This document shows, one piece after another, positions 57,329 through 64,000 of a stretch of 64,000 bases of DNA. Below the pieces are notes generated by a model. The model was not told the DNA's origin, searched no databases, and saw only the letters and a program-made list of their open reading frames with translations. Position 1 is the stretch's first letter; each line of letters begins with the position of its first letter. Source of the stretch: Streptomyces sp. NBC_00459 (GTDB lineage: Bacteria > Actinomycetota > Actinomycetes > Streptomycetales > Streptomycetaceae); NCBI RefSeq assembly GCF_036013955.1, contig NZ_CP107903.1:9176001-9240000 (forward strand). Direction: 5' to 3'. The position numbers and the translations under genes are program-made.

Positions 57329-58069
57329 TCAAAGCGCCCGCTCCCGCGCCTGCCGGGCCGCCTCCCGCACGCTGCCGCGGTGCACGGGCCCATGGCCGGG
57401 CAGTACGACGTCGGCCGCGAGCTTTTCGAGCAGGTCCAGGGAGGCGACCGCACGCTCGCGCTCGCGGTGGAACATGTCGGGCAGCAGCTGGGGGCCCTTG
57501 AGCCGGGAGGTCGGGTGCCCGCTTACCAGGGCGTCGCCGGAGACCACGACTCCGGCGTCCGGGAGGTGGAAGGCGCAGTGCCCGTCGGTGTGCCCGGGGG
57601 TGTGGACGGGGACGGGGCCGCCCGGCAGGTCGAGTGCCTCCGGGAACGGCTGCGGCTCGGCGACCGGCACCTGCGCGGTGCCGCCGGAGCGGATCGCGTG
57701 CACCGCCCAGGGGAGTACCCCCGGCCGCCACCCGTTCTTCAGCACCTCGCCGACGCTCACCTGATGCAGGAAGTCCCGGCGCGCGTGCGGTACTTCGGCC
57801 TCGTGGGTGAACACCGGCGTGCCGTACGTGGAACGCAGGTGCTCGGCCGAGCCGATGTGGTCGTTGTGGGCGTGCGTGACGAGTATCGCCGCGACCGCCT
57901 CCGGTGAACTGCCCACCTGCGCGAGCGAGTCGAGGACCAGCTGCCGATCGCCCGGGTATCCGGTGTCGATCAGGGTGGCGGCGCCCCCCTCGGTGAGGAT
58001 CACCCAGTTGGTGTTGCTTCCGTGTACGAGGTAAATGCCATCGGCGACTTGCTGGACGTCTGCCCGCAT
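57329..58069 (-). CDS. Metallo-beta-lactamase fold hydrolase
   Basis: A 246-aa MBL-fold protein. Metal ligands lie in AILVTHAHNDHIGSAEHL (HxHxDH), VPVHTPGHTDGHCAFHLPDAGVVVSGDALVSGH (His and bridging Asp) and VVLPGHGPVHRG. It lacks rhodanese or flavodiiron domains. The glyoxalase II-like arrangement suggests a thioester or lactone hydrolase, possibly quorum-signal type; the substrate is unknown. ATG at 58069 follows GGGAAG. It ends 55 bp from the DUF4032 gene start and may be read together with it. Confidence 0.9.
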   Translation of the reverse strand: MRADVQQVADGIYLVHGSNTNWVILTEGGAATLIDTGYPGDRQLVLDSLAQVGSSPEAVAAILVTHAHNDHIGSAEHLRSTYGTPVFTHEAEVPHARRDFLHQVSVGEVLKNGWRPGVLPWAVHAIRSGGTAQVPVAEPQPFPEALDLPGGPVPVHTPGHTDGHCAFHLPDAGVVVSGDALVSGHPTSRLKGPQLLPDMFHRERERAVASLDLLEKLAADVVLPGHGPVHRGSVREAARQARERAL

Positions 58070-58160
58070 GATCTTCCCGTTCTGCAGTTCGCTGCCGGAT
58101 GACGCACAGCAAATCAGACGGCGGGGGAGTGGATCACGACGGGGCACACAGCCCGGTGCC

Positions 58161-58787
58161 TCACTGCACGCCGCGCGGCCGGAACTGGACACTGATCCGT
58201 GGTCCGGCGGCCCGCGCGCTCTTGGGAACCGCGTGCTCCCAGGTCCGCTGGCAGGAACCGCCCATCACGATCAGGTCCCCGTGCCCCAGCGGACGCCGCA
58301 CCGTCTCACCACCGCGCACCGGCCGCAGCAGTAGGTCGCGCGGCGCGCCCACGGAGAGGATCGCGACCATGGTGTCCTCGCGCGCGCCGCGCCCGATCCG
58401 GTCCCCGTGCCAGGCGACGCTGTCCCGTCCGTCCCGGTAGTAGCAGAGCCCGGCCGTGGTGAACGGCTCCCCGAGCTCGGCCGCGTAGTGGGCGCCGAGC
58501 GCGTCCCGCGCCCGGGTCAGCACCGGATGCGGCAGCGTCTCCGCCTCGCCGTAGAAGGCCAGCAGCCGAGGTACGTCCACGACGTGGTCGTACATCTTCC
58601 GGCGCTCGGCCCGCCACGGGACCTCGGCCGCCAGCTGTTCGAACAGGGCGTCGGCCCCGTGGAGCCAGCCGGGCAGCTCGTCGATCCAGGCGCCGTGACC
58701 CAGCTGTGTGCGGCGTGTTCCGGCCAGTGCGCCGAGCCGGAGTTCGTCGGTCTGGTCGAAGAGGGAACCCTGGAGATGCGCGGTCAT
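58161..58787 (-). CDS. alkB: AlkB-type alpha-ketoglutarate-dependent dioxygenase
   Basis: A 208-aa DNA dealkylation-repair enzyme. The iron ligands are HxD in DSVAWHGDRIGRGA and His in TWEHAVPKS; the alpha-ketoglutarate arginine is in RISVQFRPRG. MYDHVVDVPRLLAFYG is the nucleotide-recognition lid of the AlkB2-like group. It should oxidatively remove methyl groups from 1-meA and 3-meC. A LexA-box-like sequence (GAATAGGTGTTC) lies 24 bp before its start. It is divergent from a TetR gene. Confidence 0.93.
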   Translation of the reverse strand: MTAHLQGSLFDQTDELRLGALAGTRRTQLGHGAWIDELPGWLHGADALFEQLAAEVPWRAERRKMYDHVVDVPRLLAFYGEAETLPHPVLTRARDALGAHYAAELGEPFTTAGLCYYRDGRDSVAWHGDRIGRGAREDTMVAILSVGAPRDLLLRPVRGGETVRRPLGHGDLIVMGGSCQRTWEHAVPKSARAAGPRISVQFRPRGVQ

Positions 58788-58810
58788 AGGGGCAGCGTAC
58801 TCCTGTATTC

Positions 58811-58822
58811 GAATAGGTGTTC
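58811..58822. promoter_or_regulatory. Candidate LexA (SOS) box upstream of alkB
   Basis: GAATAGGTGTTC differs at one base from the actinobacterial SOS consensus GAAC-4 nt-GTTC and lies 24 bp before the alkB start codon. Flanking TC on the left also matches. The mismatch in a core position weakens the case. Confidence 0.35.
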
Positions 58823-58864
58823 CTATCTGTTGGGTGGCGAGATCTCATGCCCGCGAACCCTTTG

Positions 58865-58897
58865 GATACATCGATGCATCGGATACATTCCTGTATC
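58865..58897. promoter_or_regulatory. Tandem palindromes (TetR operator) before tetR-FAD dehydrogenase operon
   Basis: GATACATCGATGCATC (58865-58880, one mismatched pair) and GATACATTCCTGTATC (58882-58897, arms GATACA/TGTATC) lie side by side, 17 bp start to start, ending 14 bp before the tetR ATG. They share the GATACAT half-site and would suit cooperative TetR binding. Confidence 0.65.
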
Positions 58898-58911
58898 GAA
58901 CGGAGGGCGAC

Positions 58912-59553
58912 ATGGCGGTCGAGGGAACGACGGGGCGCGTGACGAAGCGGCGCGTGCGAACGCGGGCGAATCTGCTGCAGGCCGCGTTCGAGGTGTTCGC
59001 CGCGAAGGGGTTCGGGCGGGTCTCCATCGAGGAGGTCTGCGAGGCCGCCGGCTACAGCAGAGGTGCCTTCTACTCGAACTTCGACAGCCTCGACGAGCTG
59101 TTCTTCGCCCTCTACGGGGAACGCGCGGGCCTGATCGCCGACCAGGTCGCGGGCGCGCTCGCCCTGGACGGCCCGGATCTCGACGTCCCCGCGGCCGTCG
59201 ACCGGGTCACCGAGGTCCTGCTGCTCGACCTGGACTGGCTGCTGGTCAAGACCGACTTCCTGGTCCACGCGGCCCGGGACCCCGCAGTCGCCCAGACCCT
59301 CCTGGAACACCGCGAGCGGCTGCGACGAGCCGTCGCGGACCGGCTCGCCCGCGCCACCGGACACACCGAACTGCCCGCCGTACTCGGCGACACCGAGGGC
59401 GCCGCCCACGCGGTGATCGCCGCGTACGACGGGGTCACGACCCAACTGCTGCTGGACAAGGACGTCGAGCACGCACGCGCGTGGCTCAAGCAGCTGCTCA
59501 CCGCACTGCTCACCGACGGCAGCGACAACCCGGCCGCGCGCAGCGGCGGATGA
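58912..59553 (+). CDS. TetR-family regulator
   Basis: A 213-aa TetR protein with HTH RANLLQAAFEVFAAKGFGRVSIEEVCEAAGYSRGAFYSNFDSLDELFFALY (residues about 20-70) and a mostly helical ligand-binding C-terminus (DFLVHAARDPAVAQTLLEHRERLRRAVADRLA). GGAGGGCGAC precedes the ATG. The tandem palindromes just upstream suggest autoregulation. It is followed, with only 17 bp, by a KstD-like FAD dehydrogenase gene, whose expression it most likely controls. The inducer may be a steroid or other ring ketone. Confidence 0.9.
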   Translation: MAVEGTTGRVTKRRVRTRANLLQAAFEVFAAKGFGRVSIEEVCEAAGYSRGAFYSNFDSLDELFFALYGERAGLIADQVAGALALDGPDLDVPAAVDRVTEVLLLDLDWLLVKTDFLVHAARDPAVAQTLLEHRERLRRAVADRLARATGHTELPAVLGDTEGAAHAVIAAYDGVTTQLLLDKDVEHARAWLKQLLTALLTDGSDNPAARSGG

Positions 59554-59570
59554 GAAAGGGAACGGTCGCC

Positions 59571-61244
59571 ATGGATGCGGACGTCATCGTCGTCGGAGCC
59601 GGCCTCGCCGGACTGGTCGCGGCACACGAGCTGACCAGCAAGGGCCGGCGGGTCGCGCTCGTCGACCAGGAGAACGCCGCCAACCTCGGCGGACAGGCCT
59701 TCTGGTCGTTCGGCGGGCTGTTCCTCGTCGACTCACCGGAGCAGAGACGCGTAGGCATCAAGGACTCCTTCGACCTCGCCTGGAGCGACTGGCAGGGCAG
59801 CGCACAGTTCGACCGGGTCGACGACGAGGACTCCTGGGCGGTGAAATGGGCGCGCGCCTACGTCGAGTTCGCCGCGGGGGAGAAGCGGTCCTGGCTCGCC
59901 GGTCACGGCATCTCGTTCCTGCCGACGGTCGGCTGGGCGGAACGCGGTGACCTGCGCGCCCACGGTCACGGCAACTCCGTACCCCGCTTCCACGTGTCGT
60001 GGGGCACGGGCACCGGAGTCGTCGAACCCTTCGTGCTCAGCGCCAAGGAGGCGTCCCGCGCCGGACTGCTGACCTTCTACCACCGTCACCAGGTCGACGA
60101 ACTCGTCGTCACGGAGGGCGCCGTGCGCGGGGTACGCGGCACGGTCCTCGCCGAGGACACCTCGCCGCGCGGAGTGGCGTCCAACCGGGACCGCATCGGC
60201 GACTTCGAACTCACCGCCCAGGCCGTGATCGTCACCACCGGTGGCATCGGCGCCAACCACGACATCGTGCGCCGGTACTGGCCCGAGCGGCTCGGCACGG
60301 CACCCGCCAACATGGTCACCGGTGTGCCCGCCTACGTCGACGGACGGATGCTCGACATCAGCGCCGAGGCCGGTGTCCGGCTGGTCAACCGCGACCGCAT
60401 GTGGCACTACACCGAGGGCATCCAGAACTGGAGCCCGATCTGGCCCGGCCACGGCATCCGCATCCTGCCCGGCCCGTCCTCCATGTGGTTCGACGCGCTC
60501 GGCCGCCGTCTGCCCGACCCCTGCCTGCCCGGGTACGACACCCTCGGCACCCTCAAGTACCTGCGCACCACCGAGGACATCGCCGAGCACGACCACTCCT
60601 GGTTCATCCTCACCCAGCGGATCATCGAGAAGGAGTTCGCCCTGTCGGGCTCCGAGCAGAACCCCGACATCACCGCCAAGAACCGCAAGGCGTTCCTCAA
60701 GGAGCGCATCCTCGGCAAGGGCGCCCCCGGCCCGGTGGCCGACTTCGTGAAGCACGGCGCGGACTTCGTGGTCGCCGACACCCTCGACCAACTCATCGGG
60801 AAAATGAACGGGTTGACCGACAAACCGCTCCTCGACGTGGCTCAGGTGCGCCGCCAGATCGAGGCCCGTGACCTCCAGATCGCCAACCCGTACAGCAAGG
60901 ACGCGCAGATCCAGGGCATCCGCAACTCCCGCCGCTACATCGGTGACCGGCTCGGCCGCACCGCCTCCCCGCATCGCATCCTCGACCCCGAGGCCGGTCC
61001 GCTCGTCGGCGTCAAACTCCACACCCTCACCCGCAAGACCCTCGGCGGTATCCAGACGGACCTCGACTCACGGGCGCTGGGTGCGACGGGCGAGCCCGTC
61101 GAGGGGCTGTACGCGGCCGGAGAGGTCGCCGGCTTCGGCGGCGGTGGCGTGCACGGCTACAACGCGCTGGAGGGCACGTTCCTCGGCGGCTGTCTGTTCT
61201 CGGGCCGCGCGGCGGGGAGAGCGGCGGCACGGGCGACGGCCTAG
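59571..61244 (+). CDS. FAD-binding dehydrogenase, KstD-like (3-ketosteroid dehydrogenase-like)
   Basis: A 557-aa flavoprotein of the succinate dehydrogenase/KstD fold. The N-terminal FAD motif is DADVIVVGAGLAGLVAAHELTSKGRRVALVDQENAANLGGQAFWSFGGLF, the middle motif TAQAVIVTTGGIGANHDIVRRYWP, and the C-terminal motif VEGLYAAGEVAGFGGGGVHGYNALEGTFLGGCLFSGRAAG. It resembles actinobacterial FAD dehydrogenases annotated as KsdD-like, so desaturation of a ring ketone is plausible. AGAAAGGG precedes the ATG at 59571; an ATG at 59550 overlaps the tetR stop and is the alternative. Confidence 0.9.
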   Translation: MDADVIVVGAGLAGLVAAHELTSKGRRVALVDQENAANLGGQAFWSFGGLFLVDSPEQRRVGIKDSFDLAWSDWQGSAQFDRVDDEDSWAVKWARAYVEFAAGEKRSWLAGHGISFLPTVGWAERGDLRAHGHGNSVPRFHVSWGTGTGVVEPFVLSAKEASRAGLLTFYHRHQVDELVVTEGAVRGVRGTVLAEDTSPRGVASNRDRIGDFELTAQAVIVTTGGIGANHDIVRRYWPERLGTAPANMVTGVPAYVDGRMLDISAEAGVRLVNRDRMWHYTEGIQNWSPIWPGHGIRILPGPSSMWFDALGRRLPDPCLPGYDTLGTLKYLRTTEDIAEHDHSWFILTQRIIEKEFALSGSEQNPDITAKNRKAFLKERILGKGAPGPVADFVKHGADFVVADTLDQLIGKMNGLTDKPLLDVAQVRRQIEARDLQIANPYSKDAQIQGIRNSRRYIGDRLGRTASPHRILDPEAGPLVGVKLHTLTRKTLGGIQTDLDSRALGATGEPVEGLYAAGEVAGFGGGGVHGYNALEGTFLGGCLFSGRAAGRAAARATA

Positions 61245-61615
61245 GGTTCCCCGTCGCCGGAAGTCAGTAGTCCGGCGAGCACCGAGGCGTGGCTCCGCTC
61301 GGGGGCCTTGGCGGCGGTAACAAGCGTCGCCGGGCCCCTGGCCGCCAGTTCATGGAGTGCGTGCAGGGGTTCGGCCGCCTCTGGCGCGGCCAGCTCCGCC
61401 TCGTACCGGCGCCGGAACTCCTCGTAGGCGTCGGCCGCGTCCTCCTGGGAGTGGTACCAGCGGCGCAGTTCGGTCGACGGGGTCAGCGCCTTCGGCCACT
61501 CGTGGATCTGCGCCGCGTCCTTGGACAGGCCGCGCGGCCAGAGCCGGTCGACCAGTACGCGTACGCCGTCGTCCGGCGCGGGCGGTTCGTAGACACGGCG
61601 GACGCGGACGGTCAC
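61241..61615 (-). CDS. DUF488 family protein
   Basis: A 124-aa DUF488 protein: VRVRRVYEPPAPDDGVRVLVDRLWPRGLSKDAAQIHEWPKALTPSTELRRWYHSQEDAADAYEEFRRRYEAEL. The VDRLWPRG motif and the acidic helix are characteristic. Function is not established. GTG at 61615 follows GGAGG with 6-nt spacing. Its stop overlaps that of the convergent FAD dehydrogenase gene. The long frame upstream of the GTG is antisense to the peptidase gene and is noncoding. Confidence 0.88.
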   Translation of the reverse strand: MTVRVRRVYEPPAPDDGVRVLVDRLWPRGLSKDAAQIHEWPKALTPSTELRRWYHSQEDAADAYEEFRRRYEAELAAPEAAEPLHALHELAARGPATLVTAAKAPERSHASVLAGLLTSGDGEP

Positions 61616-61777
61616 GAGGGGCCTCCGGCGGGGTGGAATGCGGGTGCGGTGACCGAAAGAATGATGCGTTCGTCCGCCGGGGCCCGCAACTTGACCGGAA
61701 GGAGGAAGAAATCGTGCGGTGGCGCCTTTAGGGTGAAAACCCTGAAGATGATCACACCTCGTATCGTAGGAGTTCGC

Positions 61778-63202
61778 GTGAGACCCCCCAGGAAGTACGC
61801 AGGCACACGCACCGCGGTCCTCCGTCGTGACGCCGTCGTCGCGACCGTGCCCGTCGCTCTCGCCGCCCTGCTGGCCGCCGCCGCACCCGCGGGCGCCGCG
61901 ACGACAGGCACCTCCGGTGTCGGAGACCCGTACTTCCCGTTGTCCGGAAACGGTGGGTATCACGTCGCTCACTACGACCTGAACCTCCGCTACGACCCCG
62001 TCAGCCGCCGCCTCGACGGCAAGGCCGTGCTCACCGTCCGCGCCACCCAGAAGCTGACCCGCTTCAACCTCGACCTCAGCGGTCTGAAGGTCACCGCCCT
62101 CACCGTCGACCGTGTGAAGGCGGGTTTCCGGCGCTCCGGCCAGGAACTGATCGTCAGTCCCCGCCACGCACTGAACAAGAACCAGACGTTCCAGGTCGCC
62201 GTGACCTACAGCGGTGTCCCCAAGGCGGTCATAGACCCGGACGGCTCGAAGGACGGCTGGATCGCCACCGACGACGGCGTGTTCGTCGCCGGTGAGCCAC
62301 AGGGCTCCATGAGCTGGTTCCCCGGCAACAACCACCCCAAGGACAAGGCCTCGTACGACTTCACGATCACCGTCCCGCAGGGGCGCACCGCGGTCGCCAA
62401 CGGCGTCCTCCTGAGCCAGAAGACAGCGGGCGGCAAGTCCACCTTCCGCTGGCACCAGTCCGAGCCGATGGCCGCCTACCTGGCCACGGCCACGGTCGGG
62501 AGGTTCAAGGTCGAGCAGTACACCACCCGCGGCGGCATCAAGGTCTACAACGCCGTCGATCCCCGCGAGGCCTCCGCCGCGGCGCCCGTGCTGAAGAAGC
62601 TGCCGTCCGTCCTGGACTGGGAGGCCAAGCTCTTCGGCCCCTACCCGTACAAGGCCGCCGGAGCCATCGTCGACCGCGCCCCGCAGGTCGGCTTCGCGCT
62701 GGAGACACAGACCCGTCCCGTGTACGACCAGGCACCCAGCCTGAGCACCCTGGTCCACGAGAGCGCCCACCAGTGGTTCGGCGACTCCGTCGCCCTCACC
62801 ACCTGGAAGGACATCTGGCTCAACGAGGGCTTCGCGACCTACACGGAGTGGTTGTACGCGGAACAGCACGGCGGCCCGAGCGCCCAGAAGACCTTCGACG
62901 ACCTGTACGCCACCGCCGAGGACGACGACCTGTGGTCGTTCCCGCCCGCCGACCCGGGCAGCGGCGCGAACATCTTCGGCAGGCCCGTCTACGACCGCGG
63001 CGCCATGGCCCTGCACAAGCTCCGCAAGGCGGTCGGTGACCCCGCCTTCTTCAAGATCCTGCGCACCTGGGCCACCGACCACCGGGGCGGGCACGGTACG
63101 ACCGCCCAGTTCACCGCCCTCGCCGAGCGGGTCTCCGGCAAGGACCTGGACCAGCTGTTCCTGACCTGGATCGGCACGAAGGGCAAGCCGTCCGCGCCGT
63201 AG
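61778..63202 (+). CDS. Secreted M1 family metallopeptidase (aminopeptidase N-like)
   Basis: A 474-aa exported zinc peptidase. Signal peptide (RRDAVVATVPVALAALLAAAAPAGAA) precedes the beta-saddle domain (YHVAHYDLNLRYDPVSRRLDGKAVLTVRATQ). The exopeptidase region contains VGFALETQTRPV at the GAMEN position, here altered, and the zinc motif LVHESAHQWFGDSVALTTWKDIWLNEGFATY (HExxH-18X-E). YDRGAMALHKLRKAVGD completes the catalytic domain. It lacks the large C-terminal domain of PepN, as is common for short M1 enzymes. GTG at 61778 follows GTAGGAG. Confidence 0.92.
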   Translation: MRPPRKYAGTRTAVLRRDAVVATVPVALAALLAAAAPAGAATTGTSGVGDPYFPLSGNGGYHVAHYDLNLRYDPVSRRLDGKAVLTVRATQKLTRFNLDLSGLKVTALTVDRVKAGFRRSGQELIVSPRHALNKNQTFQVAVTYSGVPKAVIDPDGSKDGWIATDDGVFVAGEPQGSMSWFPGNNHPKDKASYDFTITVPQGRTAVANGVLLSQKTAGGKSTFRWHQSEPMAAYLATATVGRFKVEQYTTRGGIKVYNAVDPREASAAAPVLKKLPSVLDWEAKLFGPYPYKAAGAIVDRAPQVGFALETQTRPVYDQAPSLSTLVHESAHQWFGDSVALTTWKDIWLNEGFATYTEWLYAEQHGGPSAQKTFDDLYATAEDDDLWSFPPADPGSGANIFGRPVYDRGAMALHKLRKAVGDPAFFKILRTWATDHRGGHGTTAQFTALAERVSGKDLDQLFLTWIGTKGKPSAP

Positions 63203-63219
63203 AGCCGCAGAAACCCCCG

Positions 63220-63245
63220 TCTCCCCGGGCTGCGGCCCGGGGAGA
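63220..63245. terminator. Terminator hairpin after M1 peptidase gene
   Basis: TCTCCCCGGGC, TGCG, GCCCGGGGAGA: a perfect 11-bp stem with 4-nt loop between two convergent genes. Confidence 0.7.
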
Positions 63246-63250
63246 GCGGC

Positions 63251-64000
63251 TCACTGCTCGCGCATGCCCCACGGCGAGCCGTACGCGGTCAGCAGGTCGA
63301 GGAAGGGACGGGCCGGGAAGGCCTCAGGGCCCAGGACGCCCGAGCCGGACCAGGCGCCGGTGGCGACTAGTTCCAGGGCGACGACCGGATTGACGGCCGT
63401 CTGCCACACCACCGCCTGGGAGCCGTACTCGGCCATGGACCACTGGTTGTCGACCACGTGGTACAGGTACACCTCGCGCGGCGCGCCGTCCTTCGTGCCC
63501 CTGACCCACGTACCCGCGCACGTCTTGCCGTGCATGCGCTCGCCCAGCGTCGCCGGGTCGGGCAGACACGCGGCGACGACGTCCCGGGGCGACACGGAGA
63601 CCGGACCGGAGGCGCTCGGGACGGTCACGGGGTCGGTGCGGTCGAGGCCCAGCAGGTGCAGCGTCTTCAGGGTCTGGATGAACTCGTCGCCCAGGCCGTA
63701 CTTGAAGGTGACCCGGCGCGCGTCGATCCAGCGCGGCACGAGCAGCACCTCCTCATGCTCGACGTTCACGCACTCCACCGGGCCGATGCCCTCGGGGAAG
63801 TCGAACACCTCCGGCTCGCTGAAGGGTTCCGTGGTGAACCAGCCCCGGCCCGACTCGTAGACGACCGGCGGGTTGAGGCACTCCTCGATCGTCGTCCAGA
63901 TGCTGAAGGACGGCGCGAAGTCATAACCGTCGACGGTGAGGTTCGCGCCGTCGCGGATGCCGATCTCCTCGATCTCGTCGAAGAGTTCGTCGGCCGCGTG
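63251..64000 (-). CDS. Saccharopine dehydrogenase family protein (partial, N-terminus outside window)
   Basis: The C-terminal 249 residues of a saccharopine/carboxynorspermidine dehydrogenase-like oxidoreductase. The frame is open to the right edge (HAADELFDEIEEIGIRDGANLTVDGYDFAPSFSIWTTIEECLNPPVVYESGRGWFTTEPFSEPEVFDFPEGIGPVECVNVEHEEVLLVPRW) and ends QTAVNPVVALELVATGAWSGSGVLGPEAFPARPFLDLLTAYGSPWGM. The N-terminal NAD-binding Rossmann domain should lie beyond 64000. The visible half is the substrate-side alpha-beta domain. Function could be in amino-acid or polyamine metabolism. Confidence 0.85.
   Translation of the reverse strand, partial: HAADELFDEIEEIGIRDGANLTVDGYDFAPSFSIWTTIEECLNPPVVYESGRGWFTTEPFSEPEVFDFPEGIGPVECVNVEHEEVLLVPRWIDARRVTFKYGLGDEFIQTLKTLHLLGLDRTDPVTVPSASGPVSVSPRDVVAACLPDPATLGERMHGKTCAGTWVRGTKDGAPREVYLYHVVDNQWSMAEYGSQAVVWQTAVNPVVALELVATGAWSGSGVLGPEAFPARPFLDLLTAYGSPWGMREQ

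Noticed and set aside
58407..59570. N-terminal extension of the FAD dehydrogenase frame over alkB and tetR
   Set aside because: The dehydrogenase begins with its FAD motif at 59571; the extension is out of frame with two well-supported genes.
61616..63094. Minus-strand extension upstream of the DUF488 gene
   Set aside because: It is antisense to the M1 peptidase; DUF488 has its own GTG and ribosome site at 61615.
1..64000. tRNA or rRNA genes
   Set aside because: No cloverleaf or rRNA-like stretch was noticed on reading either strand; a tRNA scan would be decisive.

Overview
The window is high-GC DNA whose coding bias, protein families and gene neighbourhoods point to a Streptomyces chromosome. 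Supporting families include graspetide maturation proteins, DUF6479, DUF6153, DUF6328, two DUF574 methyltransferases, TerD proteins, a LAL-type LuxR regulator and mycothiol-type DinB proteins. Genes lie on both strands in short operons, often with 4-bp start/stop overlaps. I found no rRNA, tRNA or CRISPR array. About 58 protein genes are supported, two of them cut by the window edges, plus several gene remnants.

Layout. 1-1.7 kb: edge of a graspetide (omega-ester RiPP) cluster, with an ATP-grasp ligase, its 63-aa precursor and a DUF6479 protein. 1.8-7.7 kb: DUF574 methyltransferase, TPR protein, DUF1569 protein, and an isoquinoline 1-oxidoreductase-type molybdenum hydroxylase pair. 7.9-11.4 kb: a probable nickel/cobalt module (His-tailed MFS exporter with divergent NmtR-like ArsR sensor) beside a copper-type YcnI protein and a His-rich membrane protein. 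11.5-17.8 kb: sulfotransferase, BlaI-type regulator and the methylmalonyl-CoA mutase operon mutA-mutB-meaB. 18-25 kb: small housekeeping and accessory genes (SUKH, DinB, VOC, APH, DUF3105, DUF6153, RNase HI). 24-30.4 kb: FAD monooxygenase, MFS-TetR operon with a striking double-palindrome operator, Tat-exported cholesterol-oxidase-like flavoenzyme and aldo/keto reductase. 30.4-41 kb: membrane proteins, an unknown HTH-like protein, a transmembrane pseudokinase, polyprenyl synthase with TPR partner, AIM24, a second DUF574 enzyme and a TerD-CAP-CAP fusion. 41-47.5 kb: GH36 alpha-galactosidase with divergent ROK repressor, then a large LuxR-family ATPase regulator.

47.5-51 kb holds the most unusual module: three overlapping genes encoding a response-regulator/thioredoxin-reductase-like fusion that lacks the CxxC pair, a histidine kinase with a cyclic-nucleotide-type sensor domain, and a stand-alone UBP (ubiquitin-hydrolase type) zinc finger. 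This looks like a redox-linked phosphorelay without an obvious DNA-binding output.

51-54.7 kb is a zone of decay: a pentapeptide-protein N-terminus, an IS21 istA remnant, an ankyrin gene cut by an amber codon and a GIY-YIG fragment, interspersed with an RTX-like secreted protein and a DUF3592 protein. 54.7-64 kb returns to ordinary genes: VOC, universal stress protein, DUF4032 kinase-like protein, metallo-beta-lactamase fold hydrolase, AlkB, a TetR/steroid-dehydrogenase-like operon behind tandem palindromes, DUF488, a secreted M1 peptidase and a partial saccharopine-dehydrogenase family gene.

Several genes (DUF6479, mutA, the cholesterol-oxidase-like gene, the ROK regulator, possibly DUF1569) have a -10-like hexamer 6 to 8 nt before the start codon and little or no Shine-Dalgarno sequence, which suggests leaderless mRNAs. 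All assignments are by reading the sequence; no searches were run.
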